A stretch of 64,000 nucleotides of DNA from Methylobacterium sp. R2-1 (GTDB lineage: Bacteria; Pseudomonadota; Alphaproteobacteria; Rhizobiales; Beijerinckiaceae), in assembly GCF_014191355.1 (NCBI RefSeq), contig NZ_JACHWM010000020.1, positions 37,288 through 101,287 of the forward strand, in the 5' to 3' direction. Made by a program: the position numbers and the translations under genes. This document shows positions 43,554 through 53,688 of this stretch, one piece after another (within the stretch, counting starts at the first letter, position 1; the number at the start of each line of letters is the position of its first letter). The notes under the pieces are model-generated. The model did not search any database. It was not told the DNA's origin and saw nothing but the letters and a program-made list of their open reading frames with translations.

Positions 43554-44546
43554 ATGACTGAGCAGCGGTCCGGCAGTCAGGGGGTGCACCTCGACTGCCT
43601 CATCGTCGGAGGCGGTCCAGCCGGCCTGACCGCGGCTCTCTACCTCGCCCGTTTCGGTCGCCGCTTCATGGTCGTCGACGCAGGGGATTCTCGTGCGTCT
43701 TGGATACCGACAAGCCACAACATCCCGTTCTTCGCCGACGGCATCGCCGGACGGGAGATTCTCGACCGTCAACGGGAGCACCTGGCGCGGTATGGCGGGC
43801 AAGTGATTCGCGGCACCATCACCGTGCTGAGCAAAGCTGAGGGAGGCTTCGCAGCACGCTTCAAGGAGGATGCGGGAGCGGGCGTCTTACGCAAGGTTCA
43901 GGCGCGCCGGGTACTGCTCGCGACGGGGGCGGATGACGAGGAGCCGGGCTTCCCCGACCTGCCCGACGCCATCCGGCGCGGACTCGTCCGCTACTGCCCG
44001 ATCTGCGACGGCTACGAGGCAAGGGGCAAGCGCATCGCTGTTATCGGCCATGGCGACAGAGGCCTAGGCGAGGCGGCCTTCGTGGCCCGCACCTATTCAC
44101 CGGACGTGACACTGCTCACGCTCGGCCGAGGCGTCAACCTCAACGCGGACCAGCGGAAGCTTGTAGAGACGCACGGCATCAAGGTTGTCCATGAGCCGAT
44201 CCACGGGCTCGACATTGAGGACGGCAGGATCACGCTTCTGCGCACGGCAAACGGCGAGGAACACCGGTTCCAGGTGCTCTACTCCGCTCTCGGGCTTAAG
44301 ATTCGCTCCGAGCTCGCGCTCGCTTTGAATGCCGAGCACGATGGAACGGGCGCGCTCATCGTCGACGAGCACAACCGCACGACCGTGCCCGGTCTCTACG
44401 CCGCCGGTGGGGTCGTGCGCGGCCTCGACCAAGTCGTGGTGGCGATGGGTCATGGAGCGGTAGCAGCCACGGACATCCACAATCGCTGCGAGCTTCCCAC
44501 CGAGGAGGAGGCAGACGGTGCGGAGAAGGTGCCCAATGGTGGCTGA
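43554..44546 (+). CDS. Thioredoxin-reductase-like FAD/NAD(P)-dependent oxidoreductase
   Basis: 330 residues. FAD-binding motif VGGGPAGLTAALYLARFG at the N-terminus, ATG near LLATGADDEEPGF, the redox-type stretch YCPICDGYEARGKRIAVIG with CxxC (Cys-Pro-Ile-Cys), and the C-terminal FAD contact PGLYAAGGVVRGLDQVVVAM. It probably reduces a small disulfide or a quinone-like acceptor using NAD(P)H. The GDRGLGEAAF stretch replaces the usual nucleotide-binding GxGxxA, so the NAD(P)H site looks altered. GGGGGAG precedes ATG 43554. It is a single gene with no thioredoxin next to it. Confidence 0.88.
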   Translation: MTEQRSGSQGVHLDCLIVGGGPAGLTAALYLARFGRRFMVVDAGDSRASWIPTSHNIPFFADGIAGREILDRQREHLARYGGQVIRGTITVLSKAEGGFAARFKEDAGAGVLRKVQARRVLLATGADDEEPGFPDLPDAIRRGLVRYCPICDGYEARGKRIAVIGHGDRGLGEAAFVARTYSPDVTLLTLGRGVNLNADQRKLVETHGIKVVHEPIHGLDIEDGRITLLRTANGEEHRFQVLYSALGLKIRSELALALNAEHDGTGALIVDEHNRTTVPGLYAAGGVVRGLDQVVVAMGHGAVAATDIHNRCELPTEEEADGAEKVPNGG

Positions 44547-44972
44547 AGCGGGACGGCCCGTCCGGATCACCTATCAGCACTGAAGCTGACACGGGGCCTG
44601 TCCCGCGCAACGCCTCCTCGTGCAGCAAGGCAAGCACGATCGAGCCCGCGATGCAAAACCCCTCAGCCGAACAGCGGCGCATCGCCGGTGTGATGGCTTG
44701 GGACTTCGATTTCATAGAGCCTCAGACCAGCGTGCAGGACGCTGCTATAGCGCCGTACCTACCGCCTTCCAGGCACAGCACCACGAACGAGGCCGATTAG
44801 AAACGAGTTTAGTCGCTTACATGGGCACGCCCGGCCACTTCATTTCGGCCATGCAACTGCCGTGATGCCCCCTCCGAAGCAGACAATGTCGTCGAAGAAT
44901 TGCGGTTTTTGGCCCGAATTTTCGCAGCTTCGCCTGCAAGCGGGCTTCGTCCGCTCTCCAACCTTCCAACCG
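44547..44972. other. Gap without a recognisable gene
   Basis: Tail-to-tail space between the flavoprotein gene and the second hybrid kinase. No terminator with a T-tract and no gene identified. Confidence 0.4.
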
Positions 44973-47060
44973 TTATTCCAGAGTCATTGCCCCGCGAGCA
45001 TCACGGAGCAGCCCCCGTAGTGATTCAACCAACTCGGTCGCGCGGTATGGTTTCTGCAGGAGCGAGAAGCCGTTTGCGTCCTGATCTTCCCGAAGGTAGC
45101 CAGACGCCAGCAGGATTGGCATGTCTGGCCATCGCTGACGGATGATGTGTCCGAGGTCGATGCCGTTCATCGCGCCGGGCATGTTTACGTCGCTGAAGAC
45201 GAGAGCGATGTTCGACTCTATTTGCAGGAGGCGCAGGGCCTCGTTGACGTCCTGCGCACTGAAAACCTTGAACGCAAGCGCTTCAAGGGTCGAGATAACG
45301 GTAGAGCGAACATCAGCGTCGTCCTCGACGACGAGCACGGCTCTACCTGCACCATCCATCGGATTCAGCGATCCGGTGGCGGCCACCGGATCGATTTCCT
45401 CGGAGGTGGCACTCCGACTCGCAAGCACGGGCAACGTGATGACGAACCGGGTGCCTTGGTCTGGACTACTCTCAACGGCGATGGTTCCACCGCTCTGCTG
45501 TACGAAGCCGTAGACCATGCTCAGACCAAGTCCGGTGCCTTTACCGACCTCTTTGGTCGTGAAGAAGGGTTCGAATACGCGGGCGAGGACGGCGGGCGAC
45601 ATCCCCATGCCCGAGTCGGCAACCGCAATCTCAACGGAGCGCACCTCCTCGAGGCCCTCCTGCGCAGCGGCCTCACGACACTTGATGCGAATGTCCAACG
45701 CCCCCCCATCTGGCATAGCGTCCCGCGCATTCACAGCGAGGTTGATGAGGGCAGCCTCGAATTGAGCGTGATCAACACAAACCTCCGGCAGCCCCTCCTC
45801 CAAGTTTGTGGAGATCGTGATCCGCTCCCCGAGGGTGCGCTCTAGGAGCTTGATCAGACCAGGTATGAAGCTCGTGAAGTCCAGCGCTCTCGGCTGGAGA
45901 GGAGAGCGCCGGGAGAAGGCCAGCAGCCGGCTGGTAAGTTCGGCGCACCGATGCGCCCCCTCGATGGCACTCTCGACGCGGCGGAGCGCTTTCTCGTCGC
46001 CCTTCAACGACCCCTTCACCAAGTCAAGATTGCCGATCACGATGCTCAGCATGTTGTTGAAGTCGTGTGCGATACCGCCGGTGAGACGGCCAACCGCCTC
46101 AAGCTTCGAGGCATGCTGCAAGCTGAGTTCAAGCTCCTTGCGTTCTGTCACATCGAACCACATCCCGAAGAGTTCGATCGGCGAGCCGTTCTCATCACGA
46201 TTGACCACGATTTGATCGAGGATGTGTCGTTCCGTGCCGTCTGCATTGCGCCAGCGATATTCTAGAGCCACTGCGCCAGTTTCCGAGACCGTGCGCAGAT
46301 CCGCGGAAATGCGGTCCCGATCATCCGGTTCGAGTTGGGCCCCCCAGAGGTTAGAGGCCGCGAAGGCCTCGCGCGAGAAGCCGGTGATACGCTTGATGCT
46401 GTCATTCGTGAAGTGAAGCCTTCTATCCTCCCCGCCGAGCGCTGAGGTGTAGAGCGCGATGGGGAGGCCGCGGAGTACAGCGGCCTGATGCTCCTCACGC
46501 CTGCGCAAAGCCTGTTCGGCGACGAGTTTCTCGCCACGCACGCGCAGGTTCTCCAAGAGCAGCTGCTTCTCGGCCGCCGCCTTGCGCTTGATTTCTTCGG
46601 CTTTACGGTACAGGTCGACGAATACATCAACCTTAGATTTCAATACAAGCGGCTGGATAGGCTTAAATACATAGTCGACTGCCCCCGCGGAGTATCCGCG
46701 GAAGATGTGCATGTCCTCCTTGTTGTGCGCCGTGAGGAACAGGATCGGGACACAGGACGTGCGCGAGCGGCTGCGGATCAGGGCAGCGACTTCGTAGCCG
46801 TCCATGCGCGGCATCTGCACGTCGAGCAGGATCAGGGCGAAATCCTCCCGAAGTGCCCGACGCAGGGCTTCCTCCGGTGAGTTCGCCAGGACGAGATCGA
46901 TCGCCGGATCGGCCAGAACTTCGGAGGCCGCGAGCAGATTGCGCTGATCGTCATCCACAATCAGGATCTTCGCCCTAACCGGCTCCGGTTCAGTGAGCGC
47001 GCTCCGCTGTCCAGGGGACATGCCCGTACCAGTCAGATGGAAATCGAGCTGGTCGGTCAT
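44973..47060 (-). CDS. Hybrid histidine kinase: REC-PAS-HisKA-HATPase-REC
   Basis: 695 residues, no membrane segment. Order: receiver (about 32-150, KILIVDDDQRNLLAASEVLA with Asp in LILLDVQMPRMDG), a helical linker, PAS (about 195-315, LHFTNDSIKRITGFSREAF), HisKA with the phospho-acceptor His in RLTGGIAHDFNNMLSIVIGN, ATPase domain (LINLAVNARDAMPDGG, FEPFFTTKEVGKGTGLGLSM), then a terminal receiver (VLVVEDDADVRSTVIS, FSDVNMPGAMNGIDLGHIIR). The first ATG overlaps the last bases of the 1937-residue kinase gene (ATGA), so the two kinases are co-translated. An N-terminal receiver that feeds a kinase suggests it is itself a target of phosphotransfer, perhaps from the large partner. Output is unknown, as no DNA-binding regulator follows. 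Confidence 0.93.
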   Translation of the reverse strand: MTDQLDFHLTGTGMSPGQRSALTEPEPVRAKILIVDDDQRNLLAASEVLADPAIDLVLANSPEEALRRALREDFALILLDVQMPRMDGYEVAALIRSRSRTSCVPILFLTAHNKEDMHIFRGYSAGAVDYVFKPIQPLVLKSKVDVFVDLYRKAEEIKRKAAAEKQLLLENLRVRGEKLVAEQALRRREEHQAAVLRGLPIALYTSALGGEDRRLHFTNDSIKRITGFSREAFAASNLWGAQLEPDDRDRISADLRTVSETGAVALEYRWRNADGTERHILDQIVVNRDENGSPIELFGMWFDVTERKELELSLQHASKLEAVGRLTGGIAHDFNNMLSIVIGNLDLVKGSLKGDEKALRRVESAIEGAHRCAELTSRLLAFSRRSPLQPRALDFTSFIPGLIKLLERTLGERITISTNLEEGLPEVCVDHAQFEAALINLAVNARDAMPDGGALDIRIKCREAAAQEGLEEVRSVEIAVADSGMGMSPAVLARVFEPFFTTKEVGKGTGLGLSMVYGFVQQSGGTIAVESSPDQGTRFVITLPVLASRSATSEEIDPVAATGSLNPMDGAGRAVLVVEDDADVRSTVISTLEALAFKVFSAQDVNEALRLLQIESNIALVFSDVNMPGAMNGIDLGHIIRQRWPDMPILLASGYLREDQDANGFSLLQKPYRATELVESLRGLLRDARGAMTLE

Positions 47061-50000
47061 TGTGGTTGCTGCTCTAGGTCCCTCACGTCCCCGCGCATCG
47101 GCGCGGCGCCGTTTGCGACCTCGCCACGCCGCGCCAACTGTACACGCAGCACGGCCAGGAGTTGGTCCATGTCGATCGGCTTCGAGACATAATCGGACGC
47201 GCCCGCCTCAAGGCACTTCTCGCGGTCACCTTTCATGGCTTTCGCAGTAACCGCGATGAGCGGTAGGCTTCGGAAGGCAGACTGGGCCCGGATCGCGCGC
47301 ATCGTCTCATAACCGTCCATCCCCGGCATCATGATGTCGACCAACATCGCGTCAACGTTCGGGTTGGTTTTGAGAAGCGCAATTCCGTCCTGCCCGTTCT
47401 CGGCGAACAGAACGTCCAGCCCGTGCTGCTCGAGTGCGCTGGTGAGCGAGAAGATGTTACGAAGGTCGTCATCGACCAAGATGACCCGACAGCCCTGAAG
47501 AGACGCCACGTCCTTCCGCTCGACGAGGATCTGCTCCTCGACCGGAACGCGATTGATGGCCCGGTGCAGGAACAGCGCGGTCTCATCGAGAAGCCGCTCG
47601 GACGAGCGGGTGTCCTTGAGGATGATCGTCGAGGCGGTCTGCCTGAGATGCTGCTCCTCGGCGGCCGTGAGCTCCCGGCCCGTATAGACGATGATCGGCA
47701 GCTCCTCCCCTTCCTGCGACGCGCGGATCTGCTCAATCAGCTCGGAACCGCCGATATCGGGCAGGCCGAGATCGATGATCGCGCAGTCGAACCGGCCGCC
47801 TGTCAGGGCCTCCAACGCGGCGGAAGCCGTGCCGACCCCGAAGATCTTGACGTCCTCCTCGCTCAGGAGCGCTGTGATGCTGGCACGCTGGTTCTCATCG
47901 TCCTCGACGAGCAGGAGATTGCGCACGGGTCGTGTGATGAAGTCCTTCGAGCGCTCCAGGGCCCGCAGCAGGCCCTCGCGCTCCACCGGTTTCTCCAGAA
48001 AGCCGAATGCGCCCGCTCGCAATCCGCGCTTCTTCTCGTCGTTGACCGAGATAACGTGGATCGGAATGTGCCGGGTGCGGGGATCGTTCTTCAGAAGGTC
48101 GAGCAGGGCCCAGCCGTCCATGTCGGGCAGGCCGATGTCGAGGGTGATGGCGTGCGGCTTGAAGCGGTGGGCGAGGCTCAGCGCCCCGGCACCGTCCTGC
48201 GCGATCAGCCCCTTGAATCCACGCTCGCGCGCAAGCTCCAGCAGCACCGAGGCGAACATCGCGTCGTCCTCCACGATGAGCACGATATGATCGCCTGGGT
48301 GAATGGCATGCCGGTCGTCCGCGGAGGCCGAGAGCGCCATCGCCGCGTTAGGCTGGCGGCCGATCTGCGCCGAAGTTCCGTGCCCGTCGGATATCTCCGT
48401 GGCGCGCCCCGTGACCACCTGCACGGGCGGCTCGAAGGGGAGGAACAGGGTGAAGGTGCTGCCCGAACCGAGGCGGCTCTCGACCACGATTTCACCGCCC
48501 AAAAGGCGCGCGATCTCGCGGCTGATCGCGAGGCCGAGGCCAGTGCCACCGTACTTGCGACTCGTGGTTCCGTCAGCCTGCTGAAACGCCTCGAAAATGA
48601 TCCGCTGCTTGTCCTCGGCGATGCCAATCCCAGTATCGGTGACCGACATGGCGATCCACTGGCTCCCAGCACGCAGAGGCGACCCCTCGGCCGAGCCGAT
48701 CCGGAGCGAGACGCTTCCCTTTTCGGTGAACTTGAAGGCGTTGGAGAGAAGGTTGCGCAGGACCTGCTGCAGGCGCTTCGAATCCGTCCGCAGCGACCGC
48801 GGCAGGCTCGGCTCGATATCGATCACGAATGCGAGGTGGCGCTCCTCGGCGAGCTGCCGGAAAGTTCTGTTGAGGTTCTCGCTTATGTCCTGCAGCGCGA
48901 CGTCGCCGATCTCAAGCGACACCGTACCCGACTCGATCTTGGAGAGATCGAGGATGTCGTTGATCAGCGACAGAAGGTCGGTTCCGGCCGCGTTGATCGT
49001 CTTGGCGAACTCTCGCTGCTTGTCTGTGAGGTTCCCATCGCGATTCTCGGAGAGTAGCTTTGAGAGAATCAGCAGGCTGTTGAGCGGTGTCCGCAATTCG
49101 TGGCTCATATTAGCCAGGAATTGTGACTTATAGCGCGAAGTCAGGCTCAGCTGTTCGGCCTTCTCCTCCAGCGCCGTCTTGGCAATCGATACCTCGCGGT
49201 TCTTGCCCTCCACCTCACGTTTCTGGATCTCGAGCAGCCGCGCCTTCTCCTCCAGCTCTTCGTTGGTCTGCTGAAGCCGCTCACGCTGGTTCTTCAGGAG
49301 ATCCTCGGACTGCTGCAGTGAGGCGGCCTGCAGCTCCAGGCGATCGTTGGTCTTCTTCAGCTCCTCTTGCCGGCTCTGCAACTCGCCGGTCAGGAGCTGC
49401 GACTGCTTCAGGAGGCCTTCCGTCCTCATGTTGGCGGCGATCGTGTTCAGCACGATCCCGATGGATTCGGTGAGTTGGTCGAGGAACGACTGATGGGTCT
49501 CGCTGAAGCGATTGAACGACGCCAGCTCTATGACCGCCCGGACTTCCTGCTCGAAGAGGACGGGCAGCACGATGATGTTGAGAGGAGACGCCTCGCCGAG
49601 CGCGGACCCGATGGTGATGTAGTCGCCGGGTACGTTGGTGAGGAGGATGCGCTTCTTCTCGAAGGCGCACTGGCCCACAAGGCCCTGACGCAGGCGATAC
49701 CGGTTCGATAGGTTCTTGCGCTCCGTGAAGGCGTAGCTTGCCATCAGATCCAGAACCGGCTCTCCGCCCTCGTCCTCCACCATGTAGAACACGCCGCGCT
49801 GAGCGTTCACGAGCGATGCAATCTCGGACAGGATCAGGTTTGAGACGGTGGCGAGGTCGCGCTCGCCCTGGAGCATGCGGGTGAACTTGGCTAGGTTCGT
49901 CTTCAGCCAATCCTGCTCGGCATTCTTGAGTGTCGTGTCCCGCAAGTTGCGGATCATCTCGTTGATGTTGTCCTTCAGCGAGGCCACCTCACCGGAGGCC

Positions 50001-52870
50001 TCAACCGAGATCGAGCGGGCGAGGTCACCCTTCGTCACGGCGGTCGCCACCTCGGCGATGGCGCGCACCTGGGTCGTCAGGTTCGCGGCGAGCTGGTTCA
50101 CGTTATCTGTCAGATCGCGCCATAGACCCGCTGCTCCCGGCACCCGAGCCTGGCCGCCGAGCTTGCCTTCGACACCCACCTCGCGCGCCACGTTGGTCAC
50201 TTGGTCGGCAAAGGTGGCGAGCGTCTCGATCATCTCGTTGACGGTGTCGGCGAGGGCGGCGATTTCCCCCTTGGCGTCAACCGAGAGCTTCCGCTTGAGG
50301 TCGCCCTGCGCCACCGCCGTGACGACATCCGCGATGCCGCGGACCTGACCGGTGAGGTTCGCCGCCATCATATTCACGTTGTCGGTCAGGTCCTTCCATG
50401 TCCCGCCGACGCCGCGCACTTGTGCTTGGCCGCCGAGCTTGCCTTCGGAGCCGACCTCACGGGCGACGCGGGTCACCTCGGAGGCGAAGGAGTTCAGCTG
50501 ATCCACCATCGTGTTGATGGTCGACTTGAGCTCCAGGATCTCTCCCTTCACATCGACGGTGATCTTCTTGGACAGGTCGCCGTTGGCCACGGCGGTGGTC
50601 ACGTCGGCGATGTTGCGCACCTGACCCGTGAGGTTCGCCGCCATCATATTCACGTTGTCGGTGAGGTCCTTCCAGGTTCCCCCAACACCGCGCACCTGAG
50701 CCTGACCGCCGAGCTTTCCCTCGATGCCCACTTCGCGCGCCACGCGGACCACCTCGGAGGCGAAGGAGTTCAGCTGATCCACCATCGTGTTGATGGTCGA
50801 CTTGAGCTCCAGGATCTCACCTTCGACGGCGACTGTGATCTTCTTGGACAGGTCGCCGTTGGCCACCGCGGTTGTGACCTCGGCGATGTTGCGCACTTGA
50901 CCGGTGAGGTTCGCCGCCATCATGTTCACGTTGTCGGTCAGTCCCTTCCATACGCCGCCAACGCCCTTGACCTGGGCCTGGCCTCCGAGTTTACCCTCCG
51001 TGCCGACCTCGCGGGCGACGCGGGTCACCTCGGAGGCGAAGGAGTTCAGCTGATCCACCATCGTGTTGATGGTCGACTTGAGCTCCAGGATCTCTCCCTT
51101 CACATCGACGGTGATCTTCTTGGACAGGTCGCCGTTGGCCACGGCGGTGGTCACGTCGGCGATGTTGCGCACCTGACCCGTGAGGTTCGCCGCCATAAGA
51201 TTCACATTATCGGTAAGGTCGGCCCAAGTGCCTGCCACGCCTTCGACGCGGGCCTGCCCTCCGAGCTTGCCTTCCGAGCCGACTTCCTTCGCGACGCGAG
51301 TGACCTCGGAGGCGAAGGAGTTCAGCTGATCCACCATCGTGTTGATGGTGTTCTTGAGCTCCAAGATCTCGCCGCGCACATCGACGGTGATTTTCTTGGA
51401 CAGGTCGCCATTGGCCACCGCGGTGGTCACGTCGGCGATGTTGCGCACCTGACCTGTGAGGTTTGCCGCCATAAGATTCACATTATCGGTGAGGTCAGCC
51501 CAGGTGCCAGCGACACCACGAACTTGGGCCTGCCCTCCGAGCTTACCTTCCGAGCCGACTTCGCGCGCGACGCGGGTCACTTCAGAGGCGAAGGAATTCA
51601 GCTGATCCACCATCGTGTTGATGGTGTTCTTGAGCTCCAAGATCTCACCGCGCACGTCGACGGTGATCTTCTTGGACAGGTCGCCGTTGGCCACCGCGGT
51701 CGTCACGTCGGCGATGTTGCGCACCTGACCTGTGAGGTTCGCCGCCATCATGTTGACGTTGTCCGTCAGATCCTTCCAAGTCCCGCCCACACCCTCGACT
51801 TGCGCTTGGCCGCCGAGTTTACCCTCCGTGCCGACCTCGCGGGCGACGCGGGTCACCTCGGAGGCGAAGGAGTTCAGCTGATCCACCATCGTGTTGATGG
51901 TCAGCTTCAAGGCTAGAATTTCGCCCCTAACGTCAACGGTGATCTTCTTGGACAGGTCGCCACGTGCAACCGCCGTTGTGACCTCGGCGATGTTGCGCAC
52001 CTGACCGGTGAGGTTCTCGGCCATCATGTTGACGTTGTCCGTCAGATCCTTCCAGACACCGCCCACGCCCTTCACCTGAGCCTGCCCACCGAGTTTACCT
52101 TCGGATCCCACCTCTTTGGCGACGCGGGTGACTTCCGAGGCAAAGGAATTGAGCTGGTCCACCATCGTGTTGATGGTCGATTTCAAATCGAGGATCTCGC
52201 CTTTCACATCGACGGTGATCTTCTTGGACAGATCGCCGTTGGCCACCGCGGTTGTGACCTCGGCGATGTTGCGCACCTGCCCGGTGAGGTTCGCCGCCAT
52301 TAGGTTCACGTTGTCGGTCAGGTCCTTCCAGGTTCCACCAACGCCTTTTACCTGCGCTTGGCCGCCGAGCTTGCCCTCGGAGCCAACCTCGCGGGCGACG
52401 CGGGTCACTTCCGAGGCGAAGGAGTTGAGCTGGTCCACCATCGTGTTGACGACTTTGCCGATCCGCAGGAACTCGCCTCGCAATGGGCGACCTTCGATCT
52501 CGATCTGCATGGTCTGGCCGAGGTCGCCTTTGGCGACGGCCCCGATGACTCGTGCCACCTCGGTGGTCGGCTGCACGAGATCGCCGATCATCGCGTTGAC
52601 CGACTCGACGCAGTCATTCCACCCCCCGGACGCCGTCGGCAGCTTGCCGCGCTCCCCGATGCGCCCGTCCTTGCCCACCGCGCGAGCGACCCTATCGAGT
52701 TCACGAGCCAACCCCTGGTTGAGCTCGACGATATCGTTGAACGCTTGCGCGATCTCACCATCGATGCCCGTCAGATCCAGCGGCAGCCGGGTTGAGAAAT
52801 CACCCTTCCGAAACGCACGAAGGCTCTTCAGGAGGAGCTTAGGCTCCAACTGCAACGTAGTCGGCGTCAT
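47057..52870 (-). CDS. Giant hybrid histidine kinase with tandem HAMP repeats, GAF, HisKA-HATPase and three receivers
   Basis: 1937 residues. Residues 50-969 are ten head-to-tail units of 92 residues, the first divergent and the other nine close copies (each has SFASEVTRVAREVGSEGKLG-like and TGQVRNIAEVTTAVANGDLS-like parts); this is the HAMP-repeat layout of fungal group III osmosensor kinases. Then GAF (about 990-1150), coiled coil (1155-1245), HisKA with SHELRTPLN (His near 1257), an ATPase domain (LLSNAFKFTEKGSVSL, YGGTGLGLAISREIA), and receivers near 1540, 1665 and 1815 (AITLDIGLPDMDG, CAIIDLGLPDIGG, AMLVDIMMPGMDG). No membrane segment. It probably senses an intracellular or mechanical cue, with the repeats acting as a long signalling rod. 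It is co-translated with the kinase at 44973-47060. Confidence 0.95.
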   Translation of the reverse strand: MTPTTLQLEPKLLLKSLRAFRKGDFSTRLPLDLTGIDGEIAQAFNDIVELNQGLARELDRVARAVGKDGRIGERGKLPTASGGWNDCVESVNAMIGDLVQPTTEVARVIGAVAKGDLGQTMQIEIEGRPLRGEFLRIGKVVNTMVDQLNSFASEVTRVAREVGSEGKLGGQAQVKGVGGTWKDLTDNVNLMAANLTGQVRNIAEVTTAVANGDLSKKITVDVKGEILDLKSTINTMVDQLNSFASEVTRVAKEVGSEGKLGGQAQVKGVGGVWKDLTDNVNMMAENLTGQVRNIAEVTTAVARGDLSKKITVDVRGEILALKLTINTMVDQLNSFASEVTRVAREVGTEGKLGGQAQVEGVGGTWKDLTDNVNMMAANLTGQVRNIADVTTAVANGDLSKKITVDVRGEILELKNTINTMVDQLNSFASEVTRVAREVGSEGKLGGQAQVRGVAGTWADLTDNVNLMAANLTGQVRNIADVTTAVANGDLSKKITVDVRGEILELKNTINTMVDQLNSFASEVTRVAKEVGSEGKLGGQARVEGVAGTWADLTDNVNLMAANLTGQVRNIADVTTAVANGDLSKKITVDVKGEILELKSTINTMVDQLNSFASEVTRVAREVGTEGKLGGQAQVKGVGGVWKGLTDNVNMMAANLTGQVRNIAEVTTAVANGDLSKKITVAVEGEILELKSTINTMVDQLNSFASEVVRVAREVGIEGKLGGQAQVRGVGGTWKDLTDNVNMMAANLTGQVRNIADVTTAVANGDLSKKITVDVKGEILELKSTINTMVDQLNSFASEVTRVAREVGSEGKLGGQAQVRGVGGTWKDLTDNVNMMAANLTGQVRGIADVVTAVAQGDLKRKLSVDAKGEIAALADTVNEMIETLATFADQVTNVAREVGVEGKLGGQARVPGAAGLWRDLTDNVNQLAANLTTQVRAIAEVATAVTKGDLARSISVEASGEVASLKDNINEMIRNLRDTTLKNAEQDWLKTNLAKFTRMLQGERDLATVSNLILSEIASLVNAQRGVFYMVEDEGGEPVLDLMASYAFTERKNLSNRYRLRQGLVGQCAFEKKRILLTNVPGDYITIGSALGEASPLNIIVLPVLFEQEVRAVIELASFNRFSETHQSFLDQLTESIGIVLNTIAANMRTEGLLKQSQLLTGELQSRQEELKKTNDRLELQAASLQQSEDLLKNQRERLQQTNEELEEKARLLEIQKREVEGKNREVSIAKTALEEKAEQLSLTSRYKSQFLANMSHELRTPLNSLLILSKLLSENRDGNLTDKQREFAKTINAAGTDLLSLINDILDLSKIESGTVSLEIGDVALQDISENLNRTFRQLAEERHLAFVIDIEPSLPRSLRTDSKRLQQVLRNLLSNAFKFTEKGSVSLRIGSAEGSPLRAGSQWIAMSVTDTGIGIAEDKQRIIFEAFQQADGTTSRKYGGTGLGLAISREIARLLGGEIVVESRLGSGSTFTLFLPFEPPVQVVTGRATEISDGHGTSAQIGRQPNAAMALSASADDRHAIHPGDHIVLIVEDDAMFASVLLELARERGFKGLIAQDGAGALSLAHRFKPHAITLDIGLPDMDGWALLDLLKNDPRTRHIPIHVISVNDEKKRGLRAGAFGFLEKPVEREGLLRALERSKDFITRPVRNLLLVEDDENQRASITALLSEEDVKIFGVGTASAALEALTGGRFDCAIIDLGLPDIGGSELIEQIRASQEGEELPIIVYTGRELTAAEEQHLRQTASTIILKDTRSSERLLDETALFLHRAINRVPVEEQILVERKDVASLQGCRVILVDDDLRNIFSLTSALEQHGLDVLFAENGQDGIALLKTNPNVDAMLVDIMMPGMDGYETMRAIRAQSAFRSLPLIAVTAKAMKGDREKCLEAGASDYVSKPIDMDQLLAVLRVQLARRGEVANGAAPMRGDVRDLEQQPQ
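49964..52447 (-). repeat. Nine tandem 276-base units coding HAMP-type repeats
   Basis: The DNA repeats with a period of exactly 276 bases (92 codons). Units 1-8 (50240-52447) are very similar, with long stretches identical between units; unit 9 is more diverged. Near-identical neighbouring units point to recent expansion or gene conversion. A tenth, degenerate unit precedes them at about 52448-52723. Confidence 0.92.
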
Positions 52871-53444
52871 TCGGGCACACCTTTAGGGTAGCTGATACGG
52901 CCCAGCGAAGCATTCTTTGGATCGTCGGCGGCAGTGAGAAACCACCGACGAGGAAGAACGGCAATAGGGCCCAGCGCGAATGGCTGCACAATCCTTCGGT
53001 CGGCAAAGCGGCTTGACACATTGCTTTTTCCGAGACGTGGCCGTTCGGCCAAAAATAGGGCCGCTCGTCGCAGCAATGAGCGTTGCTGTCGCGCAGGCCG
53101 AGGTTACTCGATGCACGCCCAGGTCGTCAGGCGCATGCCGCAGACATCCACTTCCATGATTGCACCGTGACGACGGGCCCGAATGGTCCCGTTTGGTCTG
53201 CTTCACCGTTTCAACGGCTCGAAGCAGACCACTGGCTTTCCGCCAAAACCGGCTCTTTATGTCCGTAGTTCGCCCATCCGGAAGCGGACATTCCCAGGAT
53301 CTGCCTTGGGTCAGAACTTTGTACGCCCTTTACATGACTGTGCGTCAGGGTCCGGCGGTCGCTGGCAGGAGGCGCGTGGTCCGCTGTGGAGGGAGGAGCG
53401 GACTTCAATGCGCGCATTGCCAAGCTTGGCGAGAACCTGCTTGA
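52871..53444. other. Upstream region of the giant kinase gene
   Basis: About 570 bases that should carry the promoter of the kinase pair. Short frames here show no known family. It ends at a small EAL-domain remnant. Confidence 0.4.
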
Positions 53445-53570
53445 TCACGTTTGACGTCCATCCACGGCGATGCGCACACCAAGCCCGTTCCGCTGCCGCA
53501 GCATGAGGTGCGCTCGGCTCGGGTCGGTGATGAGCGCGGTCTCCGTCACCTCGATCTCAGTCAATCGGCA
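53445..53570 (-). pseudogene. EAL-domain (cyclic di-GMP phosphodiesterase) fragment
   Basis: The frame reads LTEIEVTETALITDPSRAHL then MLRQRNGLGVRIAVDG, matching the central EAL-domain stretch in which the Glu of EVTE binds metal and LGVRIA-x-DD follows. It breaks off at the DDFGTG site, the second Asp being lost. The EAL motif itself and the C-terminal half are missing. A relic of a c-di-GMP phosphodiesterase. Confidence 0.6.
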
Positions 53571-53688
53571 GGTTCCTGGCATTGGATTTCTGGGATCGCG
53601 TCCTGCGTATCGTGGCCGAAGGTTTACCCGGCCGCGCAGTGATGACGAAGGGTATTCCAGCCGAGGGGATGCCCGGCCACATTGAAGC

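Noticed and set aside
50201..51916. 571-codon plus-strand open frame opposite the HAMP repeats, Leu/Gly/His-rich
   Set aside because: It is the antisense shadow of the 276-base repeats, as its own 92-residue periodicity shows.
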